From assembly GCA_023974075.1 (NCBI GenBank), contig CM043798.1, forward strand, positions 19,375,441 through 19,439,440: a stretch of 64,000 nt of DNA. The letters run 5' to 3'. Below are positions 10,213 through 20,820 of the stretch, piece by piece. The notes under the pieces are model-generated. The model ran no database searches and was not told the DNA's origin. It saw nothing but the letters and a program-made list of their open reading frames with translations. A program made the position numbers and the translations under genes. The DNA is from Chaenocephalus aceratus (Eukaryota; Chordata; Actinopteri; Perciformes; Channichthyidae). Position 1 is the stretch's first letter; each line of letters opens with the position of its first letter.

Positions 10213-11213
10213 GTACAAAGACTCTATTTTTCATACTGTACAAAGAATCAAGAAATATATTTGTTTTAATAAATGAAGTATTGACTTGAATACACTGATA
10301 TACATTACATTAAACAATACTAAATACTAGATCACCTACACATCAGTTAAGTTGAGGGGTTTTTCCATTCTAATTTAATGCTAAGCTGTCCAGTCTACTT
10401 CATGAGAGAAATAATGCTTGGGCTAAGGCTAGGAAATCAGGCTCAGAGGTAGAATGGCTACGTTTTAGGCAGCTAAGAAATAGCTTCACATCTCAAATAA
10501 AAAGTGCTAAATCAAAGTACTATTTGTCAGTTACCACAGAAAACCTGAATAATCCTAGGAAATTTTGGAAAGTCATAAAATCGATTTCCAATGGTGATAT
10601 CCCAAATGAGCTACCTCCGTGCCTCACCACAGCATCTGGCATTATATCAGACAGGGCTACTATGCTAAATTGCTTTAATAAGCATTTTGTGTCTTGTGGC
10701 TCTCTGTTTGATTCTGTCACTGACTGTACTTCTGCTTCTGTGAACGCTCCAATCCTTGACTCTGAACAATGTGGTCTGGAAAACCCTTTCAGTTTTACTC
10801 CTTTAACTATTGGTATTGTTCATGAAGCATTATCCAAGTTAGATCCTAGGAAACCGGCTGGCCCGGACAACTTAGAACCTTTCTTTTTAACGATAGCTGC
10901 AGATTTTATTGCTCCACCTCTTACTTCTCTTTTTAACCTCTCCCTCAGCACAAATGCAATTCCAAAAGTATGGAAGTCTGCTTATGTCTTGCCTTTACTG
11001 AAAGGAGGGGAGGCAACTATTTTAAATAACTATAGGCCAATCTCTAAATTGTCAGTTCTGGCTAAGGTGCGCTAACGACTTGTGAGTGAACAAGTAAAGG
11101 AGTTTTTATGTATAAATGATATCCTGTCTAAACATCAGTCAGGATTCAGAAAGAAACACAGCACCATCACTGCGACAATGAAAGTGGTAAATGACATTAC
11201 TAGTATTTTAGAT

Positions 11214-12030
11214 TGTTACGGATGCTGTCTGTCTGCTCTTTAATCTGCCTGTGAGTGTTTTCAGCTGTGTGTGTGTTCATGTAAATGAGCTGTGTGGTTG
11301 CGCCAACATCATTGGCTGCCCATCTCCTGGTCCGCCTCTGAAGATGGGGATTGGATTGACGGCGTCCAATCGCAGCGCACAGCCGGCGCACACCTGCTGG
11401 GGAGGAGTATAAAGGCTGAGCACGGACAACAATCTGGAGGCTCTGTATTGTGTGACAGACGCCGCAACCCGCTCATTGTGACAAAGCCTTCCTCCTGTGA
11501 TTCTGTAGACTGACTAGCAGTGTGTATTCTGTAGGGTTCTGTGCGAGCACACTGGTTAGCAGTGTGTCGTGGTATTCTGTGTTTAGTGTAGGGTTTGTGT
11601 GTGTGTGTTGCGTAGATCCAGGTTGCTTAGCTCCTGTAGAACCGCACTTAGGATAGTTACCTTGTGAAACAGCTTAGACCCAGGTGATTAGCACCTGTAG
11701 ATCAGCATTCCTGTGTGTATATTGCGTAGATCCAGGTGATTAGCACCTGTAGACCCGCACCAGCTGTGTTTGCTCACAGTCCCGTTTTGTTATTGTTTGT
11801 TTCCACTTTAGAAGTGAGGTATTTTCTTTCTTTTGTATAGTACTGGGCTACTCTCTTTTGGAGACCCTTTTGTGAACTAGTGACAGCTTAACCCGTTGTT
11901 GGGCCAAGCTGTTTGTGTGCAACGTTTTGCTCAGTTTGCCGTTACCAATAAAACCACCGGTAACCAATACCAATTACAAACTGGTCGTGTCGTTTCCCTT
12001 CCTTACCCCTAGCAAAGAGGGAACGTAACA
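11214..12030 (+). mobile_element. Solo LTR, 817 bp
   Basis: The segment begins TGTTACG and ends CGTAACA, and is flanked on both sides by TAGAT (11209-11213 and 12031-12035), a 5-bp target duplication. It breaks the LINE reading frame, which resumes beyond it. It carries a TATA-like box (GTATAAAGG near 11408) and an AATAAA signal near 11947. These are the features of a Ty3/gypsy or retrovirus-like LTR left after recombination between two LTRs. Confidence 0.85.
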
Positions 12031-12279
12031 TAGATAATAAGCAGAGTTGTGCAGCTCTGTTTATTCACCTTTCCAAAGCGTTTGACACCGTTGATCATCG
12101 CATCTTAAAGCAGAGGCTACTCAGTATTGGCATATCCAGCCATGCAGTGGGGTGGTTTGTGAACTACCTCTCTGAAAGGTCCCAATGTGTTCATTTTGAT
12201 GGACTGTCTTCTGAGTGGTTAAACATTTCTAATGGTGTGTTTTAGGACCACTTTTATTCTCCATATTAACAGCGTAGGT

Positions 12280-12604
12280 CAGGGGTGTCAAACTCAATTT
12301 CATCCCGGGCCACATCAGCATTATAGTGGCACTCAAAGGGCCGGTTTTACATTTTAATATAATATATATTAAATAATGTATTATATTACATTGTTGGCCC
12401 TGCATTGGATTATTATCAGTTCTGGTAATATCTTCCTGAATAACTACGTCGGAAAGCAGAAGTCTAGGGCAAATAATTGAAAGCAAATATTCAACAATTA
12501 CACCAATTGTATTGTATATTATATTCTTAGCAAGCTCTTGCGGGCCACATAAAATTAGGTCGCGGGCCGGATTTGGCCCCCGGGCCTTGAGTTTGACACC
12601 CCTG
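12280..12604. mobile_element. hAT-type MITE, 325 bp
   Basis: The termini are CAGGGGTGTCAAACTCAA and its exact reverse complement (18 bp), flanked by the 8-bp duplication GCGTAGGT at 12272-12279 and 12605-12612. The 8-bp duplication and CAGGG ends are typical of hAT elements. It has no coding capacity and interrupts the LINE reverse transcriptase just upstream of the YADD box. Confidence 0.95.
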
Positions 12605-13650
12605 GCGTAGGTGATAATGTGGATGAAGCTACTTTACATTTTTATGCGGATGATACTGTGATGTATTGTGCAGGTCCCTCCATTAAAGAGGCTGTTGTTA
12701 AATTACAGGCTGTTTTTAACACTATTCAGACTCAGCTCTCTGAATTAAAGCTTCTTTTAAATGTGGATAAAACCAAGGTAATGCTCTTTTCAAAAGCAAA
12801 AAAGACACCAGAGCCTGTTTTAGATATTGTAACTACGCAAGGAACAAAACTTGAAGTTGTTGCCTGTTACAAATACCTTGGTATCTGGCTTGATGATTGT
12901 CTCTCTTTTAAACTTCATGTCAATAACCTGCTTAAAAAACTGAGGGTTAGGCTAGGGTTCTTTTTCAGAAACAAGTCCTGTTTCTCGCTTGAGGCCAGGA
13001 AAAGGCTAGTCACTGTGACCTTTTTACCTGTGCTGGACTATGGTGATTTGTTGTATATGAATGCACCTGCCAACTACCTGAGCAAATTGGATGCTGCGTA
13101 TCACGGTGCTCTGAGATTTGTCACAAATTGTAAAGCGCTTCCACATCACTGTACACTGTATACCAAGGGAGGTTTACCATCACTCTCTGTACGGAGGCTC
13201 AGTCACTGGTACACTTTTATTTATAAAGCCATGTTGGGCAAACTCCTGTATTACATCTGTTCTCTGGTAAAGCAGAAAGTTGCGGGCAGCTATTGTCTGA
13301 GATCGCAGGATGTGGTCTTGTTAGATGTGCCAAGAGTGAGGACTGTCTTAGGTAAGACGGCTTTTATGTGTGCAGCTCCACTTGCTTGGAACAGCCTACA
13401 GTCCAAATTAAAATTGAGCAATTTTATTTCTCTGAATGTTTTTAAGGCACGTCTGCACGAGATGCTTTCTGACACTATGGGTGTTTGTAAGTGTTGGTGA
13501 ATATGTAAATATGATGTCCTCTATTGTTTGTTTTTATGTTGTTTTTATGTTTCATGTGGAACTAAATTGATGCAGGTCTCCCTTGTAAAAGAGATCCATG
13601 ATCTCAAGGGACCTATCTGTCTAAATAAAGGTTTGAAATGAAATGAAATG

Positions 13651-13996
13651 TATTGAAGGCAAAGATATTTAACACAGCTACTATTTATCTCTCAATATTG
13701 TCTGAAAAAACGTGGTAAAAGTTATTTTTTCAGTGAGACAACAGAGCAAGCTTCTACAGTTGCACTATGTTTTGATAACAGTTAAATATTATTTTGATAA
13801 TAACATATATTTCTATGTTGATGAGCTTCATACTGTTCATTCATAATCTGATCGTCTTTGTAGCTCACTGTTGAAATAAAAAAAAATCATTACAATTACA
13901 AAATAATTATATCTACAGCCCCTAAACACACAGCTTTCATAAATAACACACTTGTTCTACAATAATATGTTTTATGTTTCCTGTCATTTCTGTTAG
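13651..13996. other. Rest of a candidate intron
   Basis: AT-rich sequence between the LINE tail and the candidate terminal exon. It ends in a usable acceptor (TTTCTGTTAG). Confidence 0.45.
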
Positions 13997-14094
13997 GAAA
14001 GGACATGCCTGAAAGACACGACATTTTCTCCTTCTCTGAGGGTGAAGAAGAACATCCAAGAGGAACATTAAAAGCTAATGTTATGAGATTTTAA
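13997..14094 (+). CDS. Candidate terminal exon of an unidentified host gene
   Basis: After the acceptor TTCTGTTAG the frame reads KDMPERHDIFSFSEGEEEHP and ends KANVMRF-stop at 14092-14094. It completes the G codon left open by the exon at 10141-10212. The acidic SEGEEEH patch and short basic end give no family assignment. A poly(A) signal AATAAA follows at 14260. Another gene appears to end on the opposite strand only about 360 bases away. Confidence 0.45.
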
Positions 14095-14259
14095 GTACAG
14101 GGCATTCACTAAGAAACTACTTGTATTGTGAAAACACAGTCAGCTGATCGAATGCACCTATTTCCACATCTACACTTCATCAGCTGATTATTTCTATTTG
14201 CCTCACTTTATGAGCTTCACATCACCTGTGCCTTGTACCGCAGAGTTTGCAATGTCACA

Positions 14260-14265
14260 AATAAA
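14260..14265 (+). terminator. Polyadenylation signal AATAAA
   Basis: It lies 165 bases past the stop of the candidate plus-strand terminal exon, a normal distance for a vertebrate mRNA end. Confidence 0.4.
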
Positions 14266-14352
14266 TGGGGCCAATCTTCAGTCAGATGTGAATGTGTAAT
14301 CTAACATTTTCAGTCAGAATAATGGACAAAAGGAGTGCAAATACAAATACAA

Positions 14353-14358
14353 TTTATT
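14353..14358 (-). terminator. Polyadenylation signal AATAAA, minus strand
   Basis: On the minus strand it reads CAATAAATTG, about 100 bases past the stop of the candidate exon at 14456-14638. Confidence 0.4.
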
Positions 14359-14455
14359 GAAATGTGAACCAAAACTTAATCAAACATGTTTTAAATAAAA
14401 AGCACATATGGACAGAAGGTGTAAACCTATTAAATGTATAAGTAAACACATTTAG

Positions 14456-14638
14456 TCAAATAAAGTGACAGACTTGGCCTGTGCAGTTGGTATCAGCTAT
14501 GCCCAGCATGGGCTCCTCCATCAGGCCTGGTCCTCCTCGCAGAGGAAAGACCCTCAGTACAGGACGTCCATCACACGGAGGTTTCTCCCTGAAGTCTCTG
14601 TAGCTCTCTGGACACCACGCTGTCTCAATCCGTCCACA
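14456..14638 (-). CDS. Candidate terminal exon of an unidentified minus-strand gene
   Basis: On the minus strand a strong acceptor (TTCATTTCCCCCCTCTCATATTCAG, shown here only as a pyrimidine tract ending CAG at 14639) is followed by 60 open codons and a stop at 14456-14458. The peptide includes GRIETAWCPESYRDF, PPCDGRPVLRVFPLRGGPG and ends NCTGQVCHFI. It has five cysteines and an N-C-T glycosylation motif, so an extracellular domain is possible. I do not recognise the family. A poly(A) signal follows on the same strand. Codon usage and the clean acceptor are the main support. Confidence 0.45.
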   Translation of the reverse strand, partial: CGRIETAWCPESYRDFREKPPCDGRPVLRVFPLRGGPGLMEEPMLGIADTNCTGQVCHFI

Positions 14639-14692
14639 CTGAATATGAGAGGGGGGAAATGAAAATAATAAATGCTTTGGACAATAAGAAAT

Positions 14693-14945
14693 ATTGTTTT
14701 AAGAAATCGCTTCTTAAAACCCACCTCTTCTCCTTAGCGTTTTAACATTTGGCATTTCAACATCTTTCAGAGTGTTGCTTTTTTGCATTTAAATTGTTTT
14801 TTGTTTTTACTTGTACTTGTTTTATGGTGTGTGAGCTGAGCTGTATTACCTTTTTGTATGCTTTGTTTTATCTATTTGCCTGTACAGCACTTTGGTCTGG
14901 AGGTTTAAAGTGCTTTATAAATAAAGTTGTATTTTATTGTATATA
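14693..14945 (+). repeat. LINE 3' end fragment
   Basis: It begins with the last codons of an L2-like ORF (KKSLLKTHLFSLAF-stop near 14702-14743) and continues through a 3' UTR ending CTGTACAGCACTTTGGTC...GTGCTTTATAAATAAAG. The end resembles that at 2155-2285. Confidence 0.65.
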
Positions 14946-15420
14946 AAGTTGACTGTTGAGTTGCTCAGTTTTTTTAGGTTGTCAATACTATTACTGTATA
15001 ACTAATATCTCAGGTTAAGAGGCACATTCAAATAAAGATTGGTCTTTAAATACATTTTTTCTTTTGAATTGTTTGTCTAAAGTCAAGGATCTAGAACTGG
15101 TACTTAGTTTTAATGATACAGTCTGGTTATTATGCTGTTTGGAGGAGGCCTCACAGGTAAGAGCACTAACTAGCTACCATCACATGTACCTTAGCTTGAC
15201 TTAAATGTATTAAACGTAAAATTAAGTGATATCAAAATATAAATAACTAATGTCATACAAACATATTAATAGTTGCTTGATTCCAGTGTTGAATGTAGCA
15301 CAATTGCATACAAACGTTAAGGGGTTTTAAGATTCTGAAGTATTATGCTAAAAACTCAATAACTTAGATTATTATGTATAGTTTTGCTGAATAGTTTCAT
15401 GTCCGCTTACCTAATTTTAC
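14946..15420. other. No gene seen
   Basis: AT-rich unassigned sequence upstream (in plus coordinates) of a gypsy-type fragment. Confidence 0.5.
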
Positions 15421-15467
15421 TTGGATAGGAGTCAGCGTACGAGGAGAGTAGTCAGAAGTTAGTCGGC

Positions 15468-16546
15468 TCACCAGCGCCCTCCTCTTGCCTGGGGAGCCCC
15501 GTCTTTTAGTGAGCAAGCGGCCATCAGGTGTCCACGATGCCCGCAGTAGAAACACAGGCCCTGGCGGAGGCGCCGTTCCCGCTCCTCCAGTGAAAGTCTT
15601 GCTCGGCCAAGTTGCATGGGTTCCTCTGATGTGGTGGATGGCGTTGTCAAAGGAGGCTTGATCCAGACCCCTGGAAACGAATCCTCCCCCATCCGGATGC
15701 CATGAGGAGGCCCCCTGGAGCTTGGTGAACGAACTGCAGGATGTTCTCTTTCTTTTTGTCTATCCCAGAGCCTATTATCTATTCGTATAGCCAGAGCAAT
15801 CACAGAGTCTAAATCTTCTGGAAGATCTAATGGGACTAAGTGATCTTTGACAAGGCCTGAAAGTCCATTTACAAAGGCGTCCAGCAAGGCCAGATCATTC
15901 CAGCCACTGTCTGCTGCTATATTGTCCTAAACTCTATGGCATAATCAGACACTCTTTGATTTATTTGCTTGAGTTGAACTAGAGCTTTAGCCGCTTCTCT
16001 CCCTGGTGCTGTACGATCAAAAATATTTTTAAGGGAATCAGTAAACAGTCCAAGTGATCTGCAAAGGGGAGAGTCTCTAGCCCATTCTGCTGTAGCCCAC
16101 GCTGCTGCTCTACCAGTCAAGTGTGTTATCATGAAAGCTATCCTAGACTGGTCTGTTGGAAAAGCAGAAGGCTGATGTTGATAATGCAGGTCGCATTGGA
16201 CTAAAAAAGGACGACAGTCACCTGAGTCACCGGAGAATTTCTCTGGAGATGCGAGACGAGAGCATGAAGAAGGAGTAGGTCCTTGGATCACAGGATTCAC
16301 AGCCTCAGGCAGGGGTGCAGCCGCGGAAACAGTTTGAGATCCAGCTTCCAGGTGGGCAAAGACACGAACAAGCTGATCTGCCAGGTGTTTTACTTGGCTG
16401 TTCACAGATGTTTGGAAGCTTTCTTGACGACCACTCAATTCTCTCACTCCCTGGTCAATTGATTTCAGCTGATCGTCATGCTGAGACAAAAGCGTGCCTT
16501 GTGAGCGCAGAGCTGCTCTGAACCTGTCTGGGTCGGCTGGGTCCAT
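15468..16546 (-). pseudogene. Ty3/gypsy gag with CCHC zinc knuckle
   Basis: I place the start at the ATG at 16546 (MDPADPDRFRAAL), 19 bases after the LTR; an earlier in-frame ATG lies inside the LTR. The product has a coiled-coil-like region (HDDQLKSIDQGVRELS), a capsid-like core (PEKFSGDSGDCRPFLVQCDL, then AWATAEWARDSP) and a C-terminal zinc knuckle CFYCGHRGHLMAAC. The frame is broken near 15900: the first part ends at AIEFRTI-stop and the homology resumes in another frame at LAFLDAFVNGL. The protein would form the virus-like particle and bind the RNA. It is defective here. Confidence 0.8.
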
Positions 16547-16564
16547 TCTTTGGTCAGTTCGTAC

Positions 16565-16990
16565 TGTTAAGAATGTCACGAGGCTCAGGACCCAAACGCA
16601 CAACACCAGAAACAGATCAGAATCAACAAGGTATTTTAATTAAGGTCAAACACAAAACGCTCACTTGGAGGATCAAAAACTCTAAACCAAAAAAACATCT
16701 ACATGGACTATCAAAAATATACTTCACACGATCAAGAGATGACTGGCAGGCTTGACGAGACAAGACGAACTGAAACAAGACAAAGGGAGACGCAGACTAT
16801 ATATACACACTAGGTAAGGGGACACAGGTGGCAACAATTAAGGGAGGGGCTGACAATCACACTGGCGGGAAAAACACACCAGGGCAGGAATGCTCTGAAA
16901 CGAGAGGGAAAGGTTACTACAAAATAAAACAGGAAATCACAAGACAAGGCAAAAGACAAAAAGGACTGAACTAAATAAATTAACTTAACA
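16565..16990 (-). repeat. LTR of the gypsy-type fragment
   Basis: It begins TGTTAAGAATGTCACG and ends ATTAACTTAACA, so the two ends are inverted repeats of 7 bp. No second LTR is present in the window, so no target duplication can be checked. Confidence 0.65.
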
Positions 16991-17010
16991 CAACTGTCTA
17001 GACACCACAT

Positions 17011-18132
17011 GGCCTTGCCCATGGCATTAGTTTATCATTACCGGGCGGAGCCCCCGAGCCAAACAGCAGCAACCAGCACATTGCAAAAGTCTCAATAGTA
17101 AACTGTGCCGCCGAAACATAATTTCAGCCAATCAGCGCGTCAAATATTTTGGTCACGAGGGCACTCACGTTGGCGCCCACGTTGCTTACGTGCGTTGCCG
17201 TGAGTTGTTTTTTAGACTCGTGAGTGACCAAGGTGACGCAGAAGTTGGATGAGAATGCTGTGCAGGTGGAGTCGCCGGACCTCGGTCCGCACCGAATTCT
17301 GTGCAAGAGCTACTCTCCAATCCTTTCGAAAGGAGAAGTTTGGGAGATAAATGTATACTTAAAGACCTTGGACCGGACCAACCCGATTTGTATATATCAC
17401 AGCAAGCTCGTGAAAAAGACAAATAGTATCAACGAGGCTTCTCACGTAGCTGGTACACCAGAAAGGCTAGCTGGATGCAAACAGGTAAATGCTATCTTTT
17501 GTTTCCCATGCTTGCTTTTCAAACAGCCGGGGACAGATACTGATCTGTTCAGAAACTAGACAAAAGTTAAACAAGTACAAACCACAGACTGCCTGTGTCA
17601 TGGATAATACAGTCGCTGGTTTATTTATGTCTGTAGGCCGTTGTTGTGAGTGTGAACGGTCGGAGCATCTATAACGTTAGCTTAGCCAAGCTCCATTCAG
17701 AAAACAAGCATTCTAAAAGGTTTTTCGCCTGCCGTCTGTCTGCAGACTTGTCAAAGCATTAATTCATGGTTTTTACTAACCGGTATCAGTATGTTGTTAC
17801 GTCGGCATCATTTAGAAACGTGTATTACAATTTAATCACGGTAAAATATGTTCATTTTGTTGTAGTTGTAGCTCCCGAGCCAGCGCGTCTTGTTTGAATG
17901 ATGCGAGTAAACACAGCTGGCAGTCGCGGTGAAACTTGAGCGACTAGAGCGAAGCGAATATTCGCATCGCGTCCGGTTTGAACGCAGCATTAAAGCGAGC
18001 TCCGCGCTGCACTGGAAACGCGCCATTACATCACCAGAAGTCCTAATTTAAGGGGTCATTTCTCCCCAAAACATTTTTTTTACTCACTATATCAACAGCC
18101 CCACCAAAAATATTTTCCACCAGCCGCCACTG
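17011..18132 (+). mobile_element. hAT (ZMYM/TTF-type) element, truncated copy 2
   Basis: This is an inverted, truncated relative of the element at 49806-51685; matching begins at GGCCTTGCCC (17011) and runs to the terminal CCGCCACTG ending at 18132. It lacks the other terminus. It is cut off on the left next to the gypsy LTR at 16990. It carries the first coding part of a transposase at 17224-17559 and lacks the internal duplication found in the other copy. Confidence 0.75.
17224..17559 (+). pseudogene. hAT transposase N-terminal fragment with TTF-type finger
   Basis: The frame ends in LAGCKQVNAIFCFPCLLF, the CFPC core of the TTF-type zinc finger found in ZMYM1-like hAT transposases. In the sister copy the preceding residues read RGFSRSWYTRKAWLAGC, which fits the family better. 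Here 5 bases (CATGG) are missing after CAGAAAGG, so the first half is in a different frame. The DDE catalytic part is absent. It is a relic. Confidence 0.65.
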
Positions 18133-18901
18133 GTTGCGGTCTTTTCAGCAGCGCCATCTCTTAAATGGCGACACAGTCACTACCCATCATTTACATTTCA
18201 TCGTGACATGGACAAAAATGTAACGTCAGCTTACCTCATGGCACAAATCCAGACTCTCCTTTGGAAAACATTGGCCGGGAAACGATAGAACGAGCACGTT
18301 TCATGTGAAGACCTGTGGCTGCAACCCGGAGCAAAGCAACAAACCATTGCGTAGCTAACTAGTAGCGCTAGCTTTAGCTAACGTTAGCTAACGAAACGAA
18401 CTGCCGAGTAAAATTGGAAAACACCGGTAATTAATTATTCTATCATTTGTAAAACTACGGTGTTAAAAATGACAATTTCAAAAACAGATTCTAATGGTCA
18501 GATATAGATATACAGATACTAAAGATAGGCAGGTACTTGCTTTCAAGCAGAACACAGGGGAAAACAAACTTAGCTGGAGTGTTTACGTGTTAGGCGTAAT
18601 GACGTACAACGGCCTCGACAATTTCTGTAATCCTATTCAGCCACATGGTAACAACCATCGTTTTTCAGACACGTAAACTCTTCATAAATCACCAGTGGGG
18701 TCACTGCTGATGTATGTAATGTCATAGAACAAAACGTGATTTATCTCTTAAATGTATGTCAACCACAGACCTTATTTCGAGCTATTTTCCAAAACCCTAT
18801 GGAGAAAATGCATTGCTTTTTGACGAAGGAACCGGAAGTGCTAAAAATGCTAACTTACTTCCGGGTTTTACGACGCGTCTCTGCGGTTCTCTATAGAACA
18901 C
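18133..18901. other. No gene seen
   Basis: Unassigned. A GCTAGCTTTAGCTAACGTTAGCTAACG stretch near 18367 is a short palindromic simple repeat. Confidence 0.5.
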
Positions 18902-19177
18902 AGGATAGAATTTAAAATTCTTCTTCTCGCCTACAAAGCCCTTAATGGGCAGGCGCCATCTTACCTTAAAGAACTCATTATACCCTACTGTCCTACTAGG
19001 GCATTGCGTTCCAAGAATGCAGGGTTGTTGGTTGTTCCTAGAGTCTCTAAAAGTACAATGCGAGCCAGAGCCTTTTCTTATCAAGCTCCACATTTGTGGA
19101 ATCAGCTAACAGTTTGTGTTCGGGCGGCAGACACCCTATCCGTTTTTAAGAGTGTGCATAAGACCTTCCTTTTTTGA
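18902..19177 (+). pseudogene. LINE reverse transcriptase C-terminus
   Basis: The frame has no ATG at its start and reads RIEFKILLLAYKALNGQAPS, then PTRALRSKNAGLLVVPRVS, then FSYQAPHLWNQL, and ends KTFLF-stop at 19175-19177. These are the conserved C-terminal motifs of L2-like LINE proteins. The catalytic part is missing because of 5' truncation. Confidence 0.85.
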
Positions 19178-19800
19178 TAAAGCTTATAGTTAGGGCTGAT
19201 TAGATTCAGCCCCTAGTTTTGCTGATATAGGCTTAGTTTGTCGGGGGACATCTTACTTCTTCCTTCTCTCCATCTATACCTGTGTACTCATTCCGATTAA
19301 CCCAGCTTCCCCAAATGTCTTTCTTTTTGGTGTCTCTATACGCCGGGATCCAGAGTCATGGATGATCCTGCGGTCCTGTGTCCTGGATCGCGAGCCCTGG
19401 ATCTTGAGTCGTGGCTGTGGTCCTGGATCATAAGTCCTGGATGGATATCCTCGTGGATTCATCTTCCTATTATACACACATGCATTTCCAAACATTCGGA
19501 CTATCTATGTTGCAAATGTATTATATTTTCAATTTACACACGGCATCTATTGCACGTCTGTCCGTCCTGGGAGAGGGATCCCTCCTCTGTTGCTCTCCCT
19601 GAGGTTTCTCCCATTTTTCCCTTTAAACTGTGGGTTTTCTCCGGAAGTTTTTCCTTGTACGATGTGAGGGTCTAAGGACAGAGGGTGTCGTATTGTCATA
19701 CTGATATTCTGTACAAACTGTGAAGTCCACTGAGACAAATGTAACATTTGTGATATTGGGCTATATAAATAAACATTGATTGATTGATTGATTGATTGAT
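18902..19800 (+). mobile_element. L2-type LINE, 5'-truncated, with full 3' UTR
   Basis: It consists of a reverse transcriptase C-terminus (18902-19177) and a ~600-base 3' UTR that ends in a TGAT repeat near 19800. The 3' UTR is the parent of the fragments at 1-362 and 41293-41539. The 5' truncation is the usual result of incomplete target-primed reverse transcription. Confidence 0.85.
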
Positions 19801-19808
19801 ATCTCACT

Positions 19809-19951
19809 ATGGCCTCTGCCTCCTCCACTCTGTCCCGAGCCAGCAGCCAGCGAGGAGAATCTGGGATGAACCTGCCTCAGTACACAACAGAGAGAGAGAC
19901 AGATGTTCAATCCCCCAGAAGAGAGAAATTATTACTGTACGGTAAAGGTAT
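19809..19951 (+). CDS. Low-confidence exon, unidentified
   Basis: An ATG 9 bases after the LINE tail opens a frame rich in serine and arginine (ASSTLSRASSQRGESG, then NLPQYTTERETDVQSPRR). A donor is possible at TACG/gtaaag or AAAG/gtattt. The composition differs from the AT-rich surroundings, so a host exon is possible, but I do not recognise it, and the LINE inserted directly upstream may have removed the true 5' border. Confidence 0.25.
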
Positions 19952-19954
19952 TTT

Positions 19955-20528
19955 CTTTTACCTTATTCCGAGTCCTTTGACTGCTCAAATGATCCTCCAT
20001 AAAAGTAAATCATACCTAACAAAGCCTTGATAAAGTTGAAAAAGGCTGATGCTGTTGCAATGCTGTTACTGTTACTGTAACTGTTATTACATTGTGAATA
20101 CAGTGACCATATCTATGTATGACACTTTTTCTTAAATGTATACCTAATCCGAAAATGATGCATGCATTTTAATATGATAACAAATACATTAAAAAGTAAT
20201 TGTCATAATGTCATAGTCACAAGTTTAATGTCACAACACCACAGCCCTATACAATTATCAAAGAAGGACTGTATTTATTATGTTCATCAACTACGTGATT
20301 AATAGGAAAATTCTTTCAGCTTTAAAAAAACAATCTGTTTAGCTTTTGACAGGAACTATGTTGATTAATTAATTGACCTTCATGAACGTAATACTTAAAG
20401 CAACGCTGTACACTATACACCACTCAACACAGTAGAAAATAAAACAGTTGAAATGAAACACAGCCAGAGATAAAATCAACTAGAAAAATAAGAACCCCAC
20501 ACATTCAAGCAAACACACCTATACCTAC
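19955..20528. other. Intronic or intergenic, no gene seen
   Basis: AT-rich. On the minus strand this follows the donor of the SLC22 exon at 20529-20698, so it would be intron 4 of that gene. Exon 5 is not seen here. Confidence 0.5.
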
Positions 20529-20698
20529 CACCAGAGAGGCACATAGAGGAAGCCAGGCAAGGTGAGGCAGGAGAAGCATCCTCCAGTCTCTCAAGAAGTA
20601 GGCTAACAGTGGCAGGAACATGTAGCCTGCAGCAAAGAAAAGACTCACACCTGCGGTGGAATAAATTGTCCGAACTTTTGGGCTCAATATCTCTGACC
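20529..20698 (-). pseudogene. slc22a4/5-like: SLC22 (OCTN-like) exon 4 with a 2-base deletion
   Basis: On the minus strand, after the acceptor TGTGCTTCAG, the frame reads [40 protein letters not shown] and LLL. The expected [13 protein letters not shown] then appears only in a second frame. The exon is 170 bases; exon 4 of human SLC22A5 is 172 bases as I recall, so a 2-base deletion explains the shift, near 20580. The segment covers two membrane helices after the conserved cytoplasmic loop. It lies 122 bases after the exon at 20821-20975 in the same direction. The gene is probably dead unless this is a sequencing error. Confidence 0.8.
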
Positions 20699-20820
20699 CT
20701 GAAGCACAGGAGAAAAGGGGGGAGATTCAAAGCACAGGCAATGAATGACACATTATTTTTCATGGACAAGTTAGCAACTAAATACAGCTGAAATCATCGA
20801 ATAGAGGCAAACAAAAGTAC

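Larger units (their letters stand above)
10384..13500 (+). pseudogene. LINE reverse transcriptase, broken
   Basis: The pieces are 10384-11213, 12036-12271 and 12613-13500. The first runs from KLSSLLHERNNAW through RKPAGPDNLEPFF and NNYRPISKLSVLAKV to an in-frame TAA near 11072, and continues as HQSGFRKKHST. The second holds LSKAFDTVDHRIL, and ends at a stop just before the MITE. The third holds the catalytic FYADDTVMY box and YLGIWLDDCL, and a C-terminal part of about 200 residues ending CKCW. No endonuclease domain is seen, so the copy is 5'-truncated. The protein would have copied its own RNA into a nicked target. Confidence 0.8.
10384..13650 (+). mobile_element. Rex1/CR1-type LINE, interrupted twice
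   Basis: A non-LTR retrotransposon reads left to right and ends in a GAAAT repeat tail after AAATAAAGG. It is split by an 817-bp solo LTR at 11214-12030 and by a 325-bp hAT MITE at 12280-12604, both with exact target duplications. Its last ~110 bases recur in reverse at 30941-31048 and 38431-38535. The clade is suggested by the style of the reverse transcriptase and tail; Rex1/Babar or another CR1-group clade would both fit. Confidence 0.8.
15421..16990 (-). mobile_element. Ty3/gypsy-type retrotransposon fragment (5' LTR plus gag)
   Basis: Read on the minus strand, an LTR at 16990-16565 is followed by gag ending near 15468. Protease, reverse transcriptase and integrase are absent, so the element is truncated within or after gag. 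The LTR has inverted ends (TGTTAAG and CTTAACA). The gag start MDPAD and the distance from LTR to ATG match those of the LTR element at 53-57 kb, which suggests the two are related. Confidence 0.8.

Noticed and set aside
16810..17022. Small membrane protein on the minus strand (FVVTFPSRF region)
   Set aside because: It lies within the gypsy-type LTR and across its edge; hydrophobicity comes from T-rich LTR sequence.
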